Below the pieces are notes generated by a model. The model saw nothing but the letters and a program-made list of their open reading frames with translations. It was not told where the DNA came from and ran no database searches. 64,000 nt of DNA, from NCBI GenBank assembly GCA_025093555.1, contig JAIWNF010000068.1, forward strand, positions 1 through 64,000. The letters are read 5' to 3'. Position numbers and translations under genes: made by a program. Shown here one piece after another: positions 58,226-64,000 of this stretch (position 1 is its first letter; the number at the start of each line of letters is the position of its first letter). The stretch comes from Circinella umbellata (taxonomy: Eukaryota > Mucoromycota > Mucoromycetes > Mucorales > Lichtheimiaceae).

Positions 58226-59926
58226 TTACACATCTACAATACGCTTGATGCGATTACATTCATCAAGGTGTTCTCCTCGATATTTAATAAGATAATTGCC
58301 ATGTTCTTTAAAAGTAACAGTCTTATTTACCGGACAACCCTAAAATTATAGAAAAAAGAATTATTTAGCGCTTTTGTTTATAGATTTGTTTAAAAATTAA
58401 ATATAGGAAAGTAAAAGAAAAAAAGTTTACCTTTCCACTATTTGAGCATTTATAATATATACTCCTATAACCGGATTTCTTATGAACCGTGTTTCCATTG
58501 TTTTTCCAAAGATAATCATCATTGTAAGGAAATTCACGAGTTTCAATAATAGTACTTATTGCTTGCATTTCGCGTCGTCGTCTCCGGCGAGCAATTGGAC
58601 GCTGTATCCGACGGGAAGTTGCTGGTAGAATGGGTAATTTATCAGGTGGAGGAAAGGGTGGGAACAGCGGTTGATAGACTTGTCTTGGTTCGATTTGATA
58701 AGGATGCCCGGGTTGATACCTTTCGGTCGTGTGCGGCATACTGGTATCGCCGTCAGTGTCAACTGGGGATAAAGCAAAATCTGAAGAAGCACTAAGTGAA
58801 AAAAAAACGAGAGTTTTTTTTTAGTTTTATTTTTCTTTCATTTATATAATAGATAATACTGTTCAAAACGAAAAAAAAAAGAGAGAATTTTTGCTTACGT
58901 TGATCTGTTGGTATTATCTTCTCGTGGTGAGGTTACATGGTTAATAGAAGGTATATTAAAAGAAATAGTCGGGGAGGTAGTAGATGATGTGTTTGTGGGG
59001 GTTGATATGGGTGGTAAGATGGTTGATACAGGTTTTGGTGAATGACTAAGTAGTGAATCAATATTGTTGGTACTTTTTCTTCGGCCTTTATGGTGTTCCT
59101 GTGATTGTTGTTGCTGACGCCGTAATTGCTGATCCGAGGTGGAAAAATTTCTCCAGTTTTCTGTTAATTCGGCAGAATTACCAGCCGCGGAATCCTGATT
59201 AACGCTTTGGTGTAGTTGTGATGAACGAATCCGTGGAAGAATTGACCCGTGATTACTGTTGTTATTATCTATTGATAGGCCAGTAGTCTCGCTAAAACGT
59301 CGTGATGTGTTATCATCTGTTATTTCACAACTATGCGTCGATTTATCTATTGATGATCGATGAGCCATACTATTTGTCCGAGAAACTCGAATATGTTGCT
59401 GTTGTCCTGATTCAGGTATGGTATTATCTGAATCATAACGATGTTGCTGTAGTAAATAATCAATTTCTTTCTGTCGAAGTTTAGCTTCTTCTGCTCGTCG
59501 TCGATCTTCTTCTACTTTGCTCGACAATATTAATTCAAGCAGATCCCGCTGCTCACCATATTGTTGAACGACTTTCTCCAAGTTAAAAAAAGGAGAAGAA
59601 TTACCGTTGCTAACTTGGTCATGTTTTGACATTTTAGGACTTGGTATAGAAGATGCTGTTGATGCTGACATTGACCTCGAAGGTGTATGAATAGATGAAT
59701 TATAATAGGAATATGGTTTGCCTTGTAAAGAAGTCCGTCTACTAGATGATACCGATGGCGTAGCTGAAGTCATTAATGGTGTTGATGGCTGACTGGTATT
59801 AGGTGGTGATGGTGGATAATGTCGTGTTGTTATAGAGCGGTACATACGATCATCTTTATCGAGTGGTGTTGAATATATAGACTGATTTGTTGTAGGTAAC
59901 ATGTAAAGGTTCCTAGCTGCAGGCAT
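58226..59926 (-). CDS. Three-exon gene with C-terminal WRKY/GCM1-like zinc finger
   Basis: The exons are 59926-58899, 58791-58431 and 58339-58226; both junctions keep frame and give 500 aa. Residues 1-340 are Ser/Thr/Pro/Asn-rich and probably disordered, with a helical Glu/Arg/Leu segment near 115-165 (YGEQRDLLELILSSKVEED). A short Arg cluster follows (ARRRRRRE). The C-terminus reads DDYLWKNNGNTVHKKSGYRS, then IYYKCSNSGKGCPVNKTV, and ends near YRGEHLDEC. This matches the order of the WRKY/GCM1-FLYWCH fold: aromatic-W-K in place of WRKYGQK, C-x6-C, then H-x3-C as the last ligands. A DNA-binding regulator is likely, but the motif is diverged and target sites are unknown. The alternative is a FLYWCH or MULE-type finger domesticated from a transposase. 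Confidence 0.75.
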
Positions 59927-62900
59927 ATTTATTATTGTTATTATAAATTTTAGAGAAAAAAAAGGGAAGAAAGGGAAAAGAAGGGCTTATTGTTTCGTAA
60001 TGAAAAACAAAATAGTAAATTACTTTTTTTTTTTGCGGGAACACAAGCCTGTTTCGTTCAGAATTTCCCGGATTTGTCCTTTTTTTTCTCTAATTCTTTC
60101 AAACCACAAGCCTTCTCCCCCAAAAAAAATCTTACATGTAAATCATACCAATTTTTTTTTATTTTACCCCCAAAACTACTCTATGACAAAGCAAAAGTGA
60201 ATTAACCCGCCTATTTTCTTTCAATGCTCATTTTAGTATGTATTTTCTTTTGACTTAATCATCACATGTGTAGAATAGAATTCATCCATTTTTCACAGTA
60301 AAGCATTAGTCCCGAAATTGTATTTTTTTTCTTTTACCTTTTTAACATTAATTTACCATTCTCTTGGAGTACCCTAGTAGAAAGAAGGGAGGGCGTGATG
60401 ACGAAGAATTAGTGTATATCCTTTCACAAATAAATTATCATTAAAACAAATTGGTTTTTTTAATCAGCCATCTATTTCCTTTTTCCTCCTCACGGAGAAA
60501 AAAAATTGTTCATTCAACTCGGACATTTAACTAAATTCAATAGCTTTCGAACTTTTTAAATGATTATGCTCAAAAAGCAAAAAGCTCCAGTTTGCGGCTA
60601 TATAATCGAACCAGCTTAACCCACATTAAACAAAAACCCAGCTGTCAGGACCAGCGAATGAAGAGTAAACCATGCGCTGCTTTTTTCCCCGCGCTATTTA
60701 CAACGCCCGAGTTCGTCCGACTAAATATTATGTGGGGGAAAGTTTCTACATGTATAAAAAGCTAAAACAGCTTATTAGGCTGGGAATGAATAAATGAAAA
60801 ATATGAGCCAGTCCCGATTTGTTATTGTTTTCACACGAATTAGTATTTTTTTTCCGGAAACCTTGTAATAAAAAGGTACAAGACGGTATAGCGGAGTGTC
60901 CGGATGGAAGCGACCTTATTGGCCAATAAGCTTACAAAGACTTCTGATTCCCGTACCTTCTCTTCCCGCACTTCCCATTTCCCAGAGGGCAGATTCCGTT
61001 CTGAAATTCGTAGGGACCTTAGGGTCCTCACACTTATGTAACTTTCTTTTTTTCTATCCCCATTTTCAGTTTCTTTTTTTCATCGGGGTATTTTTTATTA
61101 CTATTCTTAACTATATTCTCTCTCTCCCCCACGATTTTGTTGCTTACATGATTACGTTGTCAGCCATCTCCCCCACGTTTTAACTCCTGGTTAAAATAAA
61201 AAGTAATGAAAAATGTATATAAATAAAATATTACCCAATAACATTGACTTTATGTTATTAACTATTTTATCTAAGAAAAGAGTGGGTTACTATTTAACAT
61301 TTTCTTTTTTTTAGCTTCTCATAAGGAACTCATGTCTAAAAGCAAGATAACGTAGAAGATTCTAATATAGTCATTTACCGCGGTAAAATAATAACTATTA
61401 TCTATTAAGTTCTATTTTTTTTCAGTGTGCACTTTTCAATGACAAATAAGTAACAATATTTCCCAGGCATCCCGCCCCGTAGGGACTCCAGGGGACTTGC
61501 TTATCAAAGCGATAATTTATGGTCATCTTTATACTTTTTGTGTAATCATTCTATATTACTATTTTTGCACGTCCCGCGGTGCCAGACAATTATGTTATTT
61601 ATTTATTTTAGTCCAAAGAGCCAATTTTTGAGACTTTTCGTCCTCGCTTCTGTCTGCAAATCACATCCTTTTTTATATATTCTTGTGAAACTTATCAAAC
61701 AACTCACACAACTAAATCATTAAAACCCATACGATCATTGTCCATATACAATAAATCATATTGCTGTTTTCTTTATATGACTTGAAATAATGTGTAAGCA
61801 TATTTCTTCCCGACAAAGATAACTTTTACTTTCTTGTCTTTCCACTCCCAAAAATATAAAATAATTTAACGTAGTCAAGGTAATTTCTTTTATTTTACGT
61901 TTACAAATCATATAAAAGAATACTAAGGATATTTGATAAAGTTCTATGAGAATGAATATATGCACATTATTCTCTTCTCTCTCTCAATCAAAAAAGTTAT
62001 GTCAGCAGAATTATGAGTTATAATATTAGTCTTGGACAAAAATGGTTCTTTCTTATTGAGAAAAAGGATAAATAGGGGCTTTGCTGACACAACCATTTCT
62101 ATAATAATAATGCTGCTCCCCTTTACACCCTTCTTGCACCTACTCATTATGTCAGCAGGTCGTACATTAGCAGATGCGTGTGTGAGTTTGTTGAAATTTT
62201 ATTTTAAGAACCATTGAAAGGGTTATTATAGTAATCGGTTCAGTAACAACAACAAAAATATCCCACTTTGGCCTAGTTTACCTAATTGACGATCCACATG
62301 GTATATATATGGATAGACAAAAACCAATTATAATAGCTTTTGATGTATAACAAAAAAAATGATAAGCAGTATTTATTAGGTATATTTTATATTAATAAAT
62401 CGGACTTGTATTATTATCAAACAATCCATTCAATGATTCAGTAGATTCTTTTTAAGTTTATGAAATAATGGTCATAAATATAGTTCTATGCTAGATGCCA
62501 TTATTACTGATTCAACAAAGTGAGATGTACAGGTTATTAAATGTCTCCACTAAAGAAATCTGACTATTTTAGATAAAATAGTTTATTAGGAGAACGACAT
62601 ATAGCTTTAAGAAAATTAGACTGCAAAAAATATAAGTTATAAAGATAAATTGAACAGACTACAAACAAATAAATCAAATGAAATTGCTGCATCTATAGTT
62701 ATTAAGGGTACTTTAGAGACTCTATAGCTATACATGAAAGTATTTTAATAATAGAACTCAAACATATAAAAATATGTTCAAATTTTATTCTGTCATATAT
62801 ATTTTGTCAATGAAGTTTATCCACTTTCTGCTTCATATTCAAACAATAGTCTCAAAGAATAAAAAGAAACTATCGTTACAGTAGTAGCTGTTGAGCAATT

Positions 62901-63962
62901 TACTATATTTGTATATTTATATTGAGGCGTATTACAATGTACGTATTATTAAAATACTTTGTAATAAAAAATAACACAAAGAAACAATATATTATGTGCT
63001 TTATTTGGACAAATTTATATTATGTAAAAAAAAGAGAAAATTATACTGTAGGAGTTGTTATATATATATTCAGAAGTATTACTGAGGTGTACAATAGAAT
63101 AATAGTTTAGTTCAACAATAAAATATAATAAAACGATGAGTCCTTTGAAACAGTGTTTATTCTTGAAAAATAAGATAAAGATCATTATTCTATGTACGAG
63201 TTGGTCTATTTATATGAGTTGTTTATTATGATGGGCTATCTCTGGTATGTCATCTGAAGAATGTATCTTAAAGAATGTATCTTAAAGAATGCTATCTTAA
63301 GGTATGATAACCTTATTCTTAGGAAGATCCTTTTTAGCTTTATCAGGGGTAGACCCTTAGAATCTCCGGTATTTTACACTCTTAATTCTAGGACACTACA
63401 ATTACGTCTGAATCCATAAAATAGAGTTATTTTGATAAGTAAAAACTTTTGATCAGGTAAATTATTTAGTTTCAAAAACACTAAAAGAAAAATGATAGAA
63501 TCACTGTTACTAGAGGCAAATGCGGAAAAGTGTATTTGCTTGGAAGCAAATACTGTCATATCACCAAACCAATCAAACTTCTCGAATAGATATTTAATAA
63601 GCATAGGCCTAGAAATAATACCTAGTTCACCCTTTCCACGTTCCATCTCTTCTGTGAAGGTACACAAATGAAAAAGTAGTAGAAAAAAATAGACATGTGA
63701 TGGAAAACAGTTGTTGTATGTCTATATATATATATATATATATAATAATAGCACTTTTTTACCCTGATTCTTATTTTGCACAACGTATTCTCTAAAATAT
63801 ATTCTTATATTATACATAAAAAGATGTGGTTAGTTATCTGTTGTATTGAAGCGTTACTTGTCGTAATAAAGAGCTTCGTTATGTGAAATTGATATGATTT
63901 ATGTTAAGAAAATATAGTAAAGGTTATAATTAACTTAATAATTATAGATAAATGGTACGTGG
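59927..63962. other. 4-kb gene-free region
   Basis: It contains the promoter of the WRKY-like gene and then AT-rich DNA with T-runs. Frames at 60896-61183 and elsewhere have no recognised family. Small features are an 18-bp tandem repeat (AGAATGTATCTTAA-type, 63257-63300) and a (TA)n run near 63722-63744. No tRNA or rRNA was recognised. Confidence 0.5.
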
Positions 63963-64000
63963 CACCACGGCTAAAATGAGTAGTAGAAATGAATGGATTT
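63963..64000. mobile_element. Start of a second copy of the CACTA-like TIR element
   Basis: The last 38 bases, starting CACCACGGCTAAAATGAG, are identical to 11509-11546, including the terminal inverted repeat. The rest lies beyond the window. Identity at two distant sites shows that the element is a dispersed family. Confidence 0.85.

Noticed and set aside
61440..61500. GC-rich patch (CATCCCGCCCCGTAGGGACTCC) considered as RNA gene
   Set aside because: No cloverleaf, no B-box and no pairing beyond a short stem; not a tRNA or 5S rRNA.
61996..62160. TGTCAGCA ... TGCTGACA inverted words, possible small MITE
   Set aside because: The inverted words are only 8 bp with no matching flanks or duplication; they can arise by chance.

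Overview
The window is fungal nuclear DNA, very probably from a Mucoromycota (Mucorales) species. It is AT-rich. Intact genes carry short GT-AG introns of about 65-150 bp, and the conserved genes are typical fungal ones: histone H3, a CSL transcription factor, a Vam7-type SNARE and a Drs1-type helicase. It also holds decayed members of large hypothetical protein families that I recall as expanded in Mucorales. The species cannot be told from the sequence.

Layout. (1) 1-6673: a Ty3/gypsy LTR retrotransposon whose left end lies outside the window. It has an unusual layout, with separate Gag/protease, RT-RNase H and integrase frames, then two accessory ORFs before the 3' LTR; several frames are broken. 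(2) 6816-8345: a broken reverse-strand gene with a possible USP/SUMO-type cysteine peptidase signature. (3) 8.4-10.9 kb: non-coding, with clusters of a 16-bp iteron-like repeat. (4) 10.96-17.5 kb: retroelement graveyard. It holds a LINE split by a 681-bp TIR element (3-bp target duplication, 15-bp TIRs), a second LINE ORF1 fragment on the other strand, and a nested 195-bp/650-845-bp tandem array. (5) 17.8-26 kb: an intact two-exon gene of unknown function (19940-22080), surrounded by dispersed repeats, a truncated solo LTR and a 400-bp satellite. (6) 27.4-29.0 kb: a decayed multi-exon gene of a Mucorales-type family.

(7) 31-39.7 kb: a conserved gene island on the minus strand (Vam7-like PX-SNARE, histone H3, CSL transcription factor) plus an orphan terminal exon. 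(8) 43.0-55.1 kb: two nearly identical 2.62-kb inverted arms around a 6.86-kb core. The core contains no recognisable transposase. It holds a 1.6-kb island of extremely AT-rich, foreign-looking ORFs and another broken Mucorales-family gene. (9) 55.4-59.9 kb: a six-exon DRS1/DDX27-type DEAD-box helicase gene and, converging on it, a three-exon gene whose C-terminus resembles a WRKY/GCM1-type zinc finger. (10) 59.9-64 kb: non-coding. The last 38 bases are the start of a second copy of the TIR element from 11.5 kb.

The genes do not form one pathway. The window is a mosaic of housekeeping genes and mobile or decayed DNA. The best candidates for something undescribed are the 12-kb inverted-repeat structure with its AT-rich insert, the WRKY-like protein, the multi-ORF gypsy layout and the CACTA-like short element.
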